This document shows, piece by piece, positions 17,319 through 26,176 of a stretch of 33,562 nt of DNA. Under the pieces are notes generated by a model, which saw only the letters and a program-made list of their open reading frames with translations, did no database searches and was not told the origin of the DNA. A program made the translations under genes and the position numbers. The DNA comes from an uncultured Pelagibacteraceae bacterium (lineage in GTDB: Bacteria; Pseudomonadota; Alphaproteobacteria; Pelagibacterales; Pelagibacteraceae). The stretch covers positions 1-33,562 of the forward strand of contig CACOAB010000007.1 of NCBI GenBank assembly GCA_902625125.1, given 5' to 3'. Within the stretch, counting starts at the first letter, position 1. Each line of letters opens with the position of its first letter.

Positions 17319-18066
17319 TAATAATTCCTTTACCAGTCACTTTATTGAATTACGCTCAAGATTAATAAAATCAATTGTTTTCATATTTATTGTGTTTGTT
17401 TTATCTTATACTTTTGCTGAGTATATTTACTCTTTTCTTGTAAGTCCTTATGCTGAAGCAGTAAAAGATGATCCAGTATCTAGAAGACTTATTTTTACAG
17501 CACTACATGAAACATTCATTACATATTTAAAAGTTGCTTTTTTTTCTGCAATTTTTTTAGGAAGCCCAGTTTTATTAATACAAATTTATAAATTTATAGC
17601 ACCTGGTTTATATAATAATGAAAAAAAAGCTTTATTACCTTACCTAATTTCTACGCCAATACTTTTTTTGTTAGGTGGAATGCTTGTTTATTATTTGGTT
17701 ATGCCATTGGCTATTAAGTTTTTTTTATCATTTGAAACTTTAGGATCGAACACAAGTTTACCAATCCAATTAGAAGCAAAGGTCAATGAATATTTATCAT
17801 TAATAATGAGATTGATTTTTGCATTCGGTATAAGTTTTCAATTACCAATTTTATTAAATTTATTAGCTAGAATTGGTGTTGTAAATTCTGAATATCTTAA
17901 AAAAACAAGAAGATACGTAATTGTAATTATTTTTACACTAGCAGCAATATTAACTCCACCAGATCCTATTACTCAAGTAGGTCTAGCAATACCCTTACTA
18001 TTACTTTATGAATTATCTATAATAACTGTTCGATTCACCGAAAAAAAAGATAAAAAGAGAACTTAG
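17308..18066 (+). CDS. tatC: Sec-independent translocase protein TatC
   Basis: Six-span inner-membrane receptor for twin-arginine signal peptides. The 252 residues contain FTSHFIELRSRLIKS at the N-terminus (the TatC HLxELRxRL motif), ALHETFITYLKVAFFSAIFLGSPVLLIQIYKFIAPGLYNNEKK in the first periplasmic loop region, and FAFGISFQLPILLNLLARIGVV and LTPPDPITQVGLAIPLLLLYE near the C-terminus. The ATG at 17308 and the next codon (17311) are equally possible starts. It overlaps tatB by 11 bp. A candidate Tat substrate lies in this window: the M48 protease at 31048-31881. Confidence 0.97.
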   Translation: MMNDNNSFTSHFIELRSRLIKSIVFIFIVFVLSYTFAEYIYSFLVSPYAEAVKDDPVSRRLIFTALHETFITYLKVAFFSAIFLGSPVLLIQIYKFIAPGLYNNEKKALLPYLISTPILFLLGGMLVYYLVMPLAIKFFLSFETLGSNTSLPIQLEAKVNEYLSLIMRLIFAFGISFQLPILLNLLARIGVVNSEYLKKTRRYVIVIIFTLAAILTPPDPITQVGLAIPLLLLYELSIITVRFTEKKDKKRT

Positions 18067-18069
18067 AAA

Positions 18070-19296
18070 ATGTATAACTTAAAAGAATTAAGAAAAAACC
18101 TTGATGATATTAAAAAAAAATTGCAAAATCGTAATATAGATTTTGATATAAACAATTTTAAAACAATAGACTCTTTAAATAGAGATTTAATTAATAAAAA
18201 AGAAAAACTTGAACAAGAAAAAAAATCTTTATCAAAATCAAAAGATAAAGCCAATTTCGAGAGATCTAAAAAAATTACCCAAGAAATTTCAGACCTAGAA
18301 AAAAAACAATCTATTAGTCAAAGCGAAATAGACAAAATAATTTTTTCGCTCCCTAATTTAGCTCACGATGACGTTCCAATTGGAAGAGATGAAAAATCAA
18401 ATAAACTGATAAAGAAAAAAGGGGATATTAAAAAATTTACATTTTCAGCAAAATCTCACATTGAATTAGGAGAAAGAAATCAAAATATTGATTTTGATAC
18501 TTCAATAAAATTATCTGGATCAAGATTTGTAGTGTTGAAAGATAAATTTGCAATGCTCGAGAGAGCATTAATTAATTTTATGTTAGATACGCATGTAAAT
18601 GAATTTCAATATACGGAGATTTCTCCTCCTCTGATAGTTAATGAAGATGTAATGTTTGGTACAGGACAGCTACCAAAATTTGAAGAAGATCAATTTGAGA
18701 TAAAATTTGACAACTCCGATCAAAGAAAATTTCTAATACCGACAGCTGAAGTAGTTTTAACTAATTTAGTTAGGAAATCAATAATTGAAAAAAATTTATT
18801 ACCAAAAAGGTTTGTCGCTTCAACACCATGTTTTAGAAAAGAGGCAGGAAGTTATGGAAAAGACACTAAAGGAATGATTAGGCAACATCAATTTTATAAA
18901 GTTGAACTTGTAAGTATAGTTGAACCAAATAAGTGCCTGAATGAGTTAGAGCGAATGTTAGGTTGCGCTGAGAGTATTCTTGAAAAATTAGAAATTCCAT
19001 ATCAAGTAGTATTACTCTCTTCTGGAGATATGGGATTCAGTGCTGAAAAAACTTATGATATCGAAGCATGGATCCCCTCAGAGAACAAATATAGAGAAAT
19101 TTCAAGTTGCTCCTCTTGTGGTTCTTTTCAAGCTAGAAGAATGGGGGCAAAATACAAATCTGAAAGTGGAAATGATTTTGTGGGAACTCTTAATGGATCT
19201 GGTCTGGCTGTAGGAAGATTAATGATTGCTTTATTAGAAAACAATCAAAATGAAGATGGTTCAATTAATATCCCTAATGTATTAAAAAATACATGA
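18070..19296 (+). CDS. serS: Seryl-tRNA synthetase
   Basis: Class II synthetase for tRNA-Ser (and tRNA-Sec where present). The 408 residues have the N-terminal long antiparallel coiled coil (about residues 1-105, very rich in Lys/Glu) that binds the long variable arm, motif 2 in FRKEAGSYGKDTKGMIRQHQFYKVELV, IEAWIPSENKYREISSCSSCGSFQARR, and motif 3 in LNGSGLAVGRLMIALLEN. It starts 3 bp after tatC, as in other Alphaproteobacteria. In many of those, surE and pcm follow serS before yajC; here yajC follows directly after 67 bp. Confidence 0.97.
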   Translation: MYNLKELRKNLDDIKKKLQNRNIDFDINNFKTIDSLNRDLINKKEKLEQEKKSLSKSKDKANFERSKKITQEISDLEKKQSISQSEIDKIIFSLPNLAHDDVPIGRDEKSNKLIKKKGDIKKFTFSAKSHIELGERNQNIDFDTSIKLSGSRFVVLKDKFAMLERALINFMLDTHVNEFQYTEISPPLIVNEDVMFGTGQLPKFEEDQFEIKFDNSDQRKFLIPTAEVVLTNLVRKSIIEKNLLPKRFVASTPCFRKEAGSYGKDTKGMIRQHQFYKVELVSIVEPNKCLNELERMLGCAESILEKLEIPYQVVLLSSGDMGFSAEKTYDIEAWIPSENKYREISSCSSCGSFQARRMGAKYKSESGNDFVGTLNGSGLAVGRLMIALLENNQNEDGSINIPNVLKNT

Positions 19297-19327
19297 ATAA
19301 TCTAGAAAAAATTTAAATATAATTTAC

Positions 19328-19354
19328 TTGTTTATCTAAAGTTTTTCATATAAT
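19328..19354 (+). promoter_or_regulatory. Probable promoter of yajC-secDF, almost leaderless
   Basis: A perfect -10 hexamer TATAAT at 19349-19354 has a possible -35 TTGTTT at 19328-19333 with a short 15 bp spacer. The yajC ATG is at 19364, so transcription would begin about 2-3 bp before the start codon, and no Shine-Dalgarno is present. It lies in the only gap of more than 50 bp between serS and the sec genes, where a new transcription unit is expected. Confidence 0.45.
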
Positions 19355-19363
19355 TGTTCTTCC

Positions 19364-19648
19364 ATGAGCGGACAGGGAATAGCACAGTTTATACCATTAA
19401 TATTAATTTTTATAATTTTTTATTTCTTTTTAATAAGACCACAACAAAAAAGAGTTAAAGATCATAAAGCCATGGTAGAATCTTTAAAAAGAGGCGATGA
19501 AGTTATTACATCGGGCGGTATTATAGGTATTGTTGATCGCGTGATGGAAGATGATCGTATCGAAGTTACTATTGGTGAAAATACAAAAGTTCAAATAATA
19601 AGATCTACAATTACAAGTTTATTAAAAAAAGAAGAAGTTAAAAAATAA
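19364..19648 (+). CDS. yajC: Preprotein translocase subunit YajC
   Basis: Small single-span accessory of the SecDF complex. The 94 residues start with a hydrophobic span (about 7-26), then the YajC hallmark FFLIRPQQKRVKDHKAMVESLKRGDEVITSGGIIGIV and the C-terminal beta-rich part VTIGENTKVQIIRSTITSLL. It is 9 bp before secD in the usual yajC-secD-secF order. Confidence 0.96.
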   Translation: MSGQGIAQFIPLILIFIIFYFFLIRPQQKRVKDHKAMVESLKRGDEVITSGGIIGIVDRVMEDDRIEVTIGENTKVQIIRSTITSLLKKEEVKK

Positions 19649-19657
19649 TTCTTTTTC

Positions 19658-21202
19658 GTGTTAAATTTTTCTAAAATAAATGTTTTAATTATCTATTTTT
19701 TATTTGTATTTATAGCTATATTTTCATTCTTAAATTTTCAAAACGCAAATGATCAATTAATAAAAAAAAAAATTAATTTAGGTTTAGATCTTCAAGGGGG
19801 ATCTTATTTATTATTGGAGATTAATTCAGACAGCTTAGTAAAAGAAAAAATTCAATCTAAAGTTATACCTATTAAGAAATTACTTAAAGATAACAACATA
19901 AATTATAACAATTTTAAAATTAATGAGAACAATTTATCTCTTTCGATAGATAACATTGAAAAATTTGACTTATTATTCAATTCAAGAAAAGATAATCTTG
20001 TAAATCCTTATATTGATAATTTTAGATCTTATGAACTAGAATATAAAAAGATAGATAATAATCAAATCCAAATATCTTTTTCAAAGTTTGGATTACTAAC
20101 TATAAATAATGCAGCTTTAAAACAATCGATAGAAATAGTTAGACGTAGAATTGACGATGTAGGAACAAAAGAACCAACAATACTTCAAAGAGGTGAAAAA
20201 AGAATACTTGTAGAGTTACCAGGGTTGAAAGATCCAGAGAGAATAAAAGCCCTATTAGGTAAAACGGCACAACTAAATTTTAGACTTGTCTCAGATAATA
20301 ATGAATTTGGAGTAGATGAGTTAATCTCCGAAAACGGGGAAAAACTTAATATCAGCAAAAGAATAATCATGAGCGGTGAAAATCTAATAGATGCTCAGCC
20401 AAGTATTCAAAATCAAAACAATGAACCGACTGTATCTTTTACATTAGATAGGTTAGGAGCGCAAAAATTTGGAAGAGCAACCACTGATAATGTTGGAAAA
20501 AGATTAGCGATTGTTTTAGATGGTGAAATAGTTAGTGCTCCAAACATAAATGAACCTATTACTTCTGGTAACGGAATGATTTCAGGAAATTTTACTTTTC
20601 AAGAAGCTACAGATTTAGCATTGTTACTTAGATCCGGAGCTTTACCTACTCCTTTGATTGTAGTTGAGGAGAGAACTGTTGGACCAGATTTAGGAGAAGA
20701 CTCAATAAAATCTGGAGTTATATCTTTAATAGTTGGATTTATTTTAGTTATCTTTTTCATGCTATTTAAGTATAAAATATTTGGTCTAATTGCTAATACA
20801 GCTTTAATTGCAAATTTATTAATGTTAGTTGGCGTACTTACAATTTTAGAGGCAACACTTACTTTACCTGGTATTGCTGGTATTATTTTAACTGTGGGTA
20901 TGGCTGTAGATGCTAATGTTTTAATTTTTGAAAGAATAAGAGAGGAACTAAAAACTGAAAAATCAATAATTCATGCATTTGACTCAGGTTATTCAAGAGC
21001 AAAAATAACAGTTTTAGATGCCAACATAACTACTTTAATTGCTGCAATTATATTATTTGCGTTTGGTTCAGGCCCAGTTAAAGGCTTTGCTATTACTTTA
21101 GGAATCGGGATTATTACGACGCTTTTTACAGCATATTTTTTAGCAAGACACCTTACTTCTTTAGTAGTTTTAAATACTAGGAATAAGGAGATCAAAATTT
21201 AA
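19658..21202 (+). CDS. secD: Protein translocase subunit SecD
   Basis: Proton-driven subunit that helps release exported proteins on the periplasmic side. The 514 residues have an N-terminal span, GLDLQGGSYLLLE (the SecD D1 motif), the periplasmic P1 domain with REIVRRRIDDVGTKEP-type sequence, and the C-terminal six-span region with VGPDLGEDSIKSG, AGIILTVGMAVDANVLIFERIREE and GFAITLGIGIITTLFTAYF. The start is GTG at 19658, as no ATG fits the first span. It overlaps secF by 1 bp (TAATG). The P1 domain is less conserved than the membrane part, as usual. Confidence 0.96.
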   Translation: MLNFSKINVLIIYFLFVFIAIFSFLNFQNANDQLIKKKINLGLDLQGGSYLLLEINSDSLVKEKIQSKVIPIKKLLKDNNINYNNFKINENNLSLSIDNIEKFDLLFNSRKDNLVNPYIDNFRSYELEYKKIDNNQIQISFSKFGLLTINNAALKQSIEIVRRRIDDVGTKEPTILQRGEKRILVELPGLKDPERIKALLGKTAQLNFRLVSDNNEFGVDELISENGEKLNISKRIIMSGENLIDAQPSIQNQNNEPTVSFTLDRLGAQKFGRATTDNVGKRLAIVLDGEIVSAPNINEPITSGNGMISGNFTFQEATDLALLLRSGALPTPLIVVEERTVGPDLGEDSIKSGVISLIVGFILVIFFMLFKYKIFGLIANTALIANLLMLVGVLTILEATLTLPGIAGIILTVGMAVDANVLIFERIREELKTEKSIIHAFDSGYSRAKITVLDANITTLIAAIILFAFGSGPVKGFAITLGIGIITTLFTAYFLARHLTSLVVLNTRNKEIKI

Positions 21203-22098
21203 TGACAGATTATAATTTTTCATCAAAATTCAAGCACGCAAATATTTTTTCAATAATCATTTTTTCGATTAGTATTATTCTAATTACATTCAAAGGACTT
21301 AATTACGGAATTGACTTTCAAGGAGGCACACTAATTGAATTAAGATCAAAAAATATAGAAGCCTCTTCAATTAGAGAAGTTCTTAAAAATATGAACTTAG
21401 GTGATGTCAACGTAAAAAAATTTGGTAAAGAGGGTGATTTTTTAATAAAAGTTGAGCAAAAAGGTGATAACAACAAATTAATTCCTGAGATTAAAAACAA
21501 ACTATCAGAAAACTTAAATTCTGAAATTAACTTTAGACGAGTAGAGAATGTTGGTCCAAAAGTAAGTGCTGAATTACTACAATCAGGTATAATTGCGATA
21601 TCATTGTCCTTAGCAGCGATGCTTTTTTATATTTGGGTTAGGTTTGAGTGGCAATTTAGTGTAGGTTCTATTATAGCTTTATTTCATGATATAATTATTA
21701 CACTTGGTATTTTTTCGCTTTTATCTTTAGAAATTAATCTCTCAATAATTGCAGCAGTTTTAACTATCGTTGGATATTCAATGAATGATACTGTAGTAAT
21801 ATATGATAGAATTAGAGAAAATCTTGGCAAATTTCATAAATTAGCTATTAATGATATTGCAAATTTATCAATTAATGAAACTTTAGCTCGTACAATTATA
21901 ACATCCGCAACCACCCTACTTGCACTTTTTTCGATTTTTATTTTAGGCGGAGAAATTTTGAGAGGTTTTTCTTTTGCTATGATATTAGGCGTGCTAATAG
22001 GGACATACTCATCAATATTTGTTGCTTCTCCAATCCTTAAATACTTTAAAGTAAGTTATAAAACTTTAGAAAAAGAAGAAGAAAAAATAGTTCCTTAA
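21202..22098 (+). CDS. secF: Protein translocase subunit SecF
   Basis: Partner of SecD. The 298 residues show GLNYGIDFQGGTLIELRS (SecF D1 motif), RRVENVGPKVSAELLQSGIIA, the membrane block with VGYSMNDTVVIYDRIREN (RND-type signature) and GFSFAMILGVLIGTYSSIFVASPIL near the end. It begins on the last base of secD and ends 2 bp before the convergent PuuD-like gene. Confidence 0.96.
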   Translation: MTDYNFSSKFKHANIFSIIIFSISIILITFKGLNYGIDFQGGTLIELRSKNIEASSIREVLKNMNLGDVNVKKFGKEGDFLIKVEQKGDNNKLIPEIKNKLSENLNSEINFRRVENVGPKVSAELLQSGIIAISLSLAAMLFYIWVRFEWQFSVGSIIALFHDIIITLGIFSLLSLEINLSIIAAVLTIVGYSMNDTVVIYDRIRENLGKFHKLAINDIANLSINETLARTIITSATTLLALFSIFILGGEILRGFSFAMILGVLIGTYSSIFVASPILKYFKVSYKTLEKEEEKIVP

Positions 22099-22100
22099 AA

Positions 22101-22703
22101 TTAGTAAAGATTTTGAGCTGCAACCATCGATAGTAACATTGGAAGAGATAAAAGGGTATTAGTTCTAGAAAATAACATTGCAGTTTTAGCCGATGCAGTT
22201 TTTTCTTCAGGAGCACATTCTACTATACCAAGAGCTTTTTTTTGGTTCGGCCAAATTACGAACCAAACATTATAAGCCATTATTAAACCCAACCACATTC
22301 CAATACCAATTGCTGTATTTTTTCCGCCAGAGCCGTCTAGCCCAAGGATCATGGCACTATGAACATATCCATTAATCCAGGCTAACATTAAACCGGATAA
22401 TACTGTAACTGCAGCAGCCCATCTAAAATAGAAGAGAGCTGCAGGAGCTATAACTTTGCCAATAGCTGGTTTTTGTTCGTCCGGAATTTTAGGCATGTTT
22501 GGAATTTGAACAAAATTAAAGTACCATAATAAACCGATCCACATGATTGCTACGACAACATGAATAAACCTGAACAACCAGCTCCAAAAAAGAGTGTCAA
22601 AAGTAAAGCCATCACCAAAAAAGTGTAAGCCTAAAAATAGCAAAATTGCTATTCCGAGTGAAAAGTGAACTGTTTTTGATAATGATTGCAATACACTTGT
22701 CAT
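22101..22703 (-). CDS. PuuD-like (urate oxidase N-terminal family) membrane protein without cytochrome domain
   Basis: A 200-residue membrane protein with about five or six hydrophobic segments and sequence features of the Urate_ox_N/PuuD family: FLGLHFFGDGFTFDTLFWSWLFRFIHVVVAIMWIGLLWYFNFVQIPNMP, then FRWAAAVTVLSGLMLAW and MWLGLIMAYNVWFVIWPNQKKALG. Characterised PuuD urate hydroxylases of Agrobacterium type are about 400 residues with a C-terminal cytochrome c domain; that domain and its CxxCH motif are absent here. Several histidines remain in the membrane and could bind haem. A urate role is therefore uncertain. No other purine-degradation genes are near. It is convergent with secF (2 bp gap) and upstream of it is uvrA. 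Confidence 0.7.
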   Translation of the reverse strand: MTSVLQSLSKTVHFSLGIAILLFLGLHFFGDGFTFDTLFWSWLFRFIHVVVAIMWIGLLWYFNFVQIPNMPKIPDEQKPAIGKVIAPAALFYFRWAAAVTVLSGLMLAWINGYVHSAMILGLDGSGGKNTAIGIGMWLGLIMAYNVWFVIWPNQKKALGIVECAPEEKTASAKTAMLFSRTNTLLSLPMLLSMVAAQNLY

Positions 22704-22730
22704 GATTCTCTTATAACATAAATGGTGTTA

Positions 22731-25610
22731 TCAGGCAGTTTTTTTCATAGAATTATCACCCATTATTTCTTTAATAAATTTGCCTGTATAACTCTCTTTG
22801 ATTGTTGAAACTTTTTCAGGTGTGCCCTCAGCAATAATTTTTCCACCATTTACACCCCCCTCAGGGCCCATATCAATTATATGATCAGCCGTTTTTATGA
22901 CATCTAAATTATGTTCAATTACTACTACCGTATTTCCAGTATTTGCGAATGCTTGAAGTATTTCTAATAACTTTTTTATATCATGAGAATGCAATCCAGT
23001 AGTTGGTTCATCTAAAATGTATAAAGTTCTACCAGTTGGTCTTTTCGATAATTCCTTGGCTAGCTTTATTCTTTGCGCTTCACCACCAGATAATGTCGTA
23101 GCTTGCTGGCCTATTTTCATATACCCAAGACCTACATGCTTTAAAGTTATTAATTTTGATCTAATGCTTTGTATATTTTCAAAAAAATCACAACCTTCTT
23201 CAACAGTCATATCTAGCACATCTGCTATATTCTTATTCTTAAATCTAATTTCTAAAGTTTCTCTGTTATATCTGGCTCCTTTACAAGTATCACAAGGAAT
23301 AAATACGTCAGGCAAAAAATGCATTTCATATGTTATCACACCATCACCTTCACAAGTTTCACATCTACCACCTTTAACATTAAAAGAATATCTTCCAACC
23401 TTATAACCTCTAGCTTTAGACTCAGGTAGTCCTGCAAACCATTCTCTAATAGGCCCAAAGGCACCTGTATATGTAGCAGGATTTGATCTTGGTGTTCTTC
23501 CAATTGGTGATTGATCAATATCTATTATTTTATCAATTAGCTCGGTACCTTTAAAACCTGTAAAAGCTTTTGGAACTTTACGACTTTTGTTTTTGTTTAA
23601 CATTAAATTAAAAGCATTATACAGAGTATGTAGGATCAATGTAGATTTACCACTTCCAGAAACTCCAGTAACACAAGTAAAAGTTCCAACAGGAATTTTC
23701 AGATTTACTTTCTTTAAGTTATTTCCACTAGCTCCGTTTATTTCAATAAATCTTCCATTTTTTGCCAATCTTCTTTTTTTTGGTATTGCGATAAACTTTT
23801 TACCTGACAAGTAGTCACCAGTTATACTTTTTGTATTACTAATAATCTCTTTTACGGTTCCATCAGCAACAATCTGGCCTCCGTTTAAACCTGCTTCTGG
23901 CCCAATATCGATTATGTGATCAGAATTTTCCATTGTTTCAATATCATGTTCAACAACAATTACAGTATTTCCTAAATCTCTTAATTTTTTTAAAGCTTTT
24001 ATTAATTTTTTGTTGTCTCTTTGGTGTAAGCCAATAGAAGGTTCATCTAAAACATATAAAACGCCTGTAAGACCAGAACCTATTTGAGAAGCAAGTCTTA
24101 TTCTTTGTGCTTCTCCCCCAGACAAAGTACCAGACTCTCTAGACAATGTTAGATAATTTAAGCCAACATTTAAAAGAAAGTTTAATCTTTCGTTTATTTC
24201 CTTCAAAATATGTTGCGCAATCTTATTTTCACGTTCAGTTAAAACATTTTGTAAATTTTCAAACCATTTTTGAGCATCATCAATAGATTTTTCTGTAACT
24301 TCACTAATATTTAAAGAATTAATCTTTACACAAAGTGCTTCATCTTTAAGTCTCATACCTTTACATTTTTCACAATCAGTTTCACTTTGATACTGTGATA
24401 TTTCCTCTCTTTTCCATTCACTATCGGTCTCCAAATATCTTCTCTCTAGGTTGTTGACTACACCTTCAAAAGACTTTTTAGTCGTGTAAGATTCATAACC
24501 ATCATCATAAGAAAATTTTATTTCATCTTCATCAGATCCGTATAAAATTATATCTTGAATTTTCTTTGGAATTTTTTTCCATTGATCAGACATAGAAATT
24601 CCATAATGTTTTGTAATTGATGCTAAAGTTTGTGCGTAATATAAGGAAGTAGACTTAGCCCAAGGCTCAATCGCACCATCTTGAAGACTTTTTTTTGGAT
24701 CAGGTACAACTAAATTTGGATCTACATTAAGATTATGTCCGATACCTTCGCATTCTTCACATGCCCCATAAGGTGAATTAAACGAAAACAGTCTTGGCTC
24801 AACTTCTTCAATAGTAAAGCCACTTTCTGGACACGAAAACTTCGAGGAAAAAGTAATAGTTTCACGTTTTCTAAATTTCTTTGGCAATGTTTCGTTTTCA
24901 TATTCTACTACAAGCAATCCATTTGAAAGATTTACAGCTGTTTCAACACTGTCAGCTAATCTATTACCTAAGTTAGAGTTAAGAACTACCCTGTCAACAA
25001 TTATCGAAATTTCATGTTTGAGTTTTTTATTTAAGTTAGGAAATTCATCTATATTAAGATACTTTCCATTAACCTTTATCTTAGTAAATCCTCTTTTTTT
25101 ATAGTTTAAAATTTCTTTTTTGTATTCTCCCTTTCTACCTCTTACTATCGGCGCAAGAAGGAAAATCGTACTATCTTTAGGTAATTTATTTATCTTATCA
25201 ACCATTTCGCTTATTGGTTGCGATACAATAGGTTTACCAGTAAAAGGTGAGTAAGGTATACCAACTCTAGCAAATAAGACTCGCATGTAATCATAAATTT
25301 CAGTTACTGTGGCTACTGTTGATCGAGGATTTTTAGATGTATTTTTTTGTTCAATAGAAATAGCTGGACTTAAACCTTCAATTAAATCCACTTTAGGTTT
25401 TTTCATTTTATCAAGGAATTGTCTTGCATAAGAAGACAGACTTTCAACATATCTTCTTTGACCTTCAGCATAAATGGTATCAAAAGCCAAAGACGATTTG
25501 CCCGACCCAGAGAGGCCAGTTATAACAACTAATTTCTCTTTTGGTATCTCAAGAGAAACGTTTTTTAAGTTGTGTTCTTTAGCGCCTTTTACAACGATTT
25601 TTTTCAACAT
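22731..25610 (-). CDS. uvrA: UvrABC excinuclease subunit A
   Basis: DNA-damage recognition ATPase of nucleotide excision repair. The 959 residues contain two ABC ATPase modules: first Walker [15 protein letters not shown], signature [12 protein letters not shown] and [13 protein letters not shown]; second [10 protein letters not shown], the UvrA zinc finger CETC...CDTC, signature [15 protein letters not shown] and [13 protein letters not shown]. The first zinc-finger region reads CPESG...CEEC, with Ser at the second Cys position; I recall the same pattern in other alphaproteobacterial UvrA, so it is not an individual mutation. The protein start [18 protein letters not shown] is standard. It is divergent from ssb across 101 bp, as in E. 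coli. Confidence 0.97.
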   Translation of the reverse strand: MLKKIVVKGAKEHNLKNVSLEIPKEKLVVITGLSGSGKSSLAFDTIYAEGQRRYVESLSSYARQFLDKMKKPKVDLIEGLSPAISIEQKNTSKNPRSTVATVTEIYDYMRVLFARVGIPYSPFTGKPIVSQPISEMVDKINKLPKDSTIFLLAPIVRGRKGEYKKEILNYKKRGFTKIKVNGKYLNIDEFPNLNKKLKHEISIIVDRVVLNSNLGNRLADSVETAVNLSNGLLVVEYENETLPKKFRKRETITFSSKFSCPESGFTIEEVEPRLFSFNSPYGACEECEGIGHNLNVDPNLVVPDPKKSLQDGAIEPWAKSTSLYYAQTLASITKHYGISMSDQWKKIPKKIQDIILYGSDEDEIKFSYDDGYESYTTKKSFEGVVNNLERRYLETDSEWKREEISQYQSETDCEKCKGMRLKDEALCVKINSLNISEVTEKSIDDAQKWFENLQNVLTERENKIAQHILKEINERLNFLLNVGLNYLTLSRESGTLSGGEAQRIRLASQIGSGLTGVLYVLDEPSIGLHQRDNKKLIKALKKLRDLGNTVIVVEHDIETMENSDHIIDIGPEAGLNGGQIVADGTVKEIISNTKSITGDYLSGKKFIAIPKKRRLAKNGRFIEINGASGNNLKKVNLKIPVGTFTCVTGVSGSGKSTLILHTLYNAFNLMLNKNKSRKVPKAFTGFKGTELIDKIIDIDQSPIGRTPRSNPATYTGAFGPIREWFAGLPESKARGYKVGRYSFNVKGGRCETCEGDGVITYEMHFLPDVFIPCDTCKGARYNRETLEIRFKNKNIADVLDMTVEEGCDFFENIQSIRSKLITLKHVGLGYMKIGQQATTLSGGEAQRIKLAKELSKRPTGRTLYILDEPTTGLHSHDIKKLLEILQAFANTGNTVVVIEHNLDVIKTADHIIDMGPEGGVNGGKIIAEGTPEKVSTIKESYTGKFIKEIMGDNSMKKTA

Positions 25611-25711
25611 ATTTTTAACCTTAAAATAACATACATCTTATAATTATTTGCTAATTATGATATAGTTACTAACTTATATAAATAAATAATCAAAATTTAT
25701 TCAAAAATATT
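25611..25711. promoter_or_regulatory. uvrA-ssb divergent promoter region
   Basis: A 101 bp AT-rich gap that should hold both promoters. I see no alphaproteobacterial LexA box (GTTC-N7-GTTC) and no E. coli-type CTGT-N8-ACAG. A short inverted repeat AGTTA-C-TAACT lies at 25664-25674 and a TTGCTA at 25648-25653, but no convincing paired -35/-10 elements. A 14-base run TTATTCAAAAATAT lies next to the ssb start. Confidence 0.4.
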
Positions 25712-26170
25712 ATGGCTGGAAGTTTAAATAAAGTACAATTAATAGGTCGTTTAGGCGCAGATCCCGAGATAAAGCAAATGGTCAATGGAAAAAGTGTTGC
25801 TAGATTAAGCATAGCCACTAGTCAAAGTTGGAAAGATAAATCAAGCGGAGAGAGAAAAGAAAAAACCGAGTGGCATCGGGTTGTAATATTTAATGAGGGA
25901 CTTGTTAGTGTTGTTCAGCAATACGTTAAAAAGGGTGCTAACGTATATGTTGAGGGGCAATTAAGTACAAGAAAATGGAAGGACGAAGCTTCTGGTCAAG
26001 ATAAATATTCAACGGAAATAGTTTTGCAGGGCTACAACTCTAGTTTAACAATGTTGGATAGCAGAGCTAATAGCAGTAATTCAAATTTAGTTTCAGAAAA
26101 TAAAAGCTCTTTACCAAATGATAATCTAAATCAAGATAGCGCTGATTTAGATGATGAAATTCCTTTTTAA
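25712..26170 (+). CDS. ssb: Single-stranded DNA-binding protein
   Basis: Protects single-stranded DNA and recruits replication and repair proteins. The 152 residues have the OB-fold start MAGSLNKVQLIGRLGADPEI, WHRVVIFNE and YVEGQLSTRKWKD, then a disordered Ser/Asn-rich linker and the acidic protein-binding tip LDDEIPF. It is 6 bp from gyrA in the same direction and divergent from uvrA. Confidence 0.97.
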   Translation: MAGSLNKVQLIGRLGADPEIKQMVNGKSVARLSIATSQSWKDKSSGERKEKTEWHRVVIFNEGLVSVVQQYVKKGANVYVEGQLSTRKWKDEASGQDKYSTEIVLQGYNSSLTMLDSRANSSNSNLVSENKSSLPNDNLNQDSADLDDEIPF

Positions 26171-26176
26171 AATTTC

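Noticed and set aside
23017-23406. 129-codon open frame on the plus strand within uvrA
   Set aside because: It is antisense to a conserved, fully coding region of uvrA; no independent coding features.
24790-24850. UvrA first zinc-finger region reads CPESG, with Ser in place of the second Cys
   Set aside because: I recall CPxSGFTI as the usual form in alphaproteobacterial UvrA, so it is a lineage trait and not a special feature of this genome.
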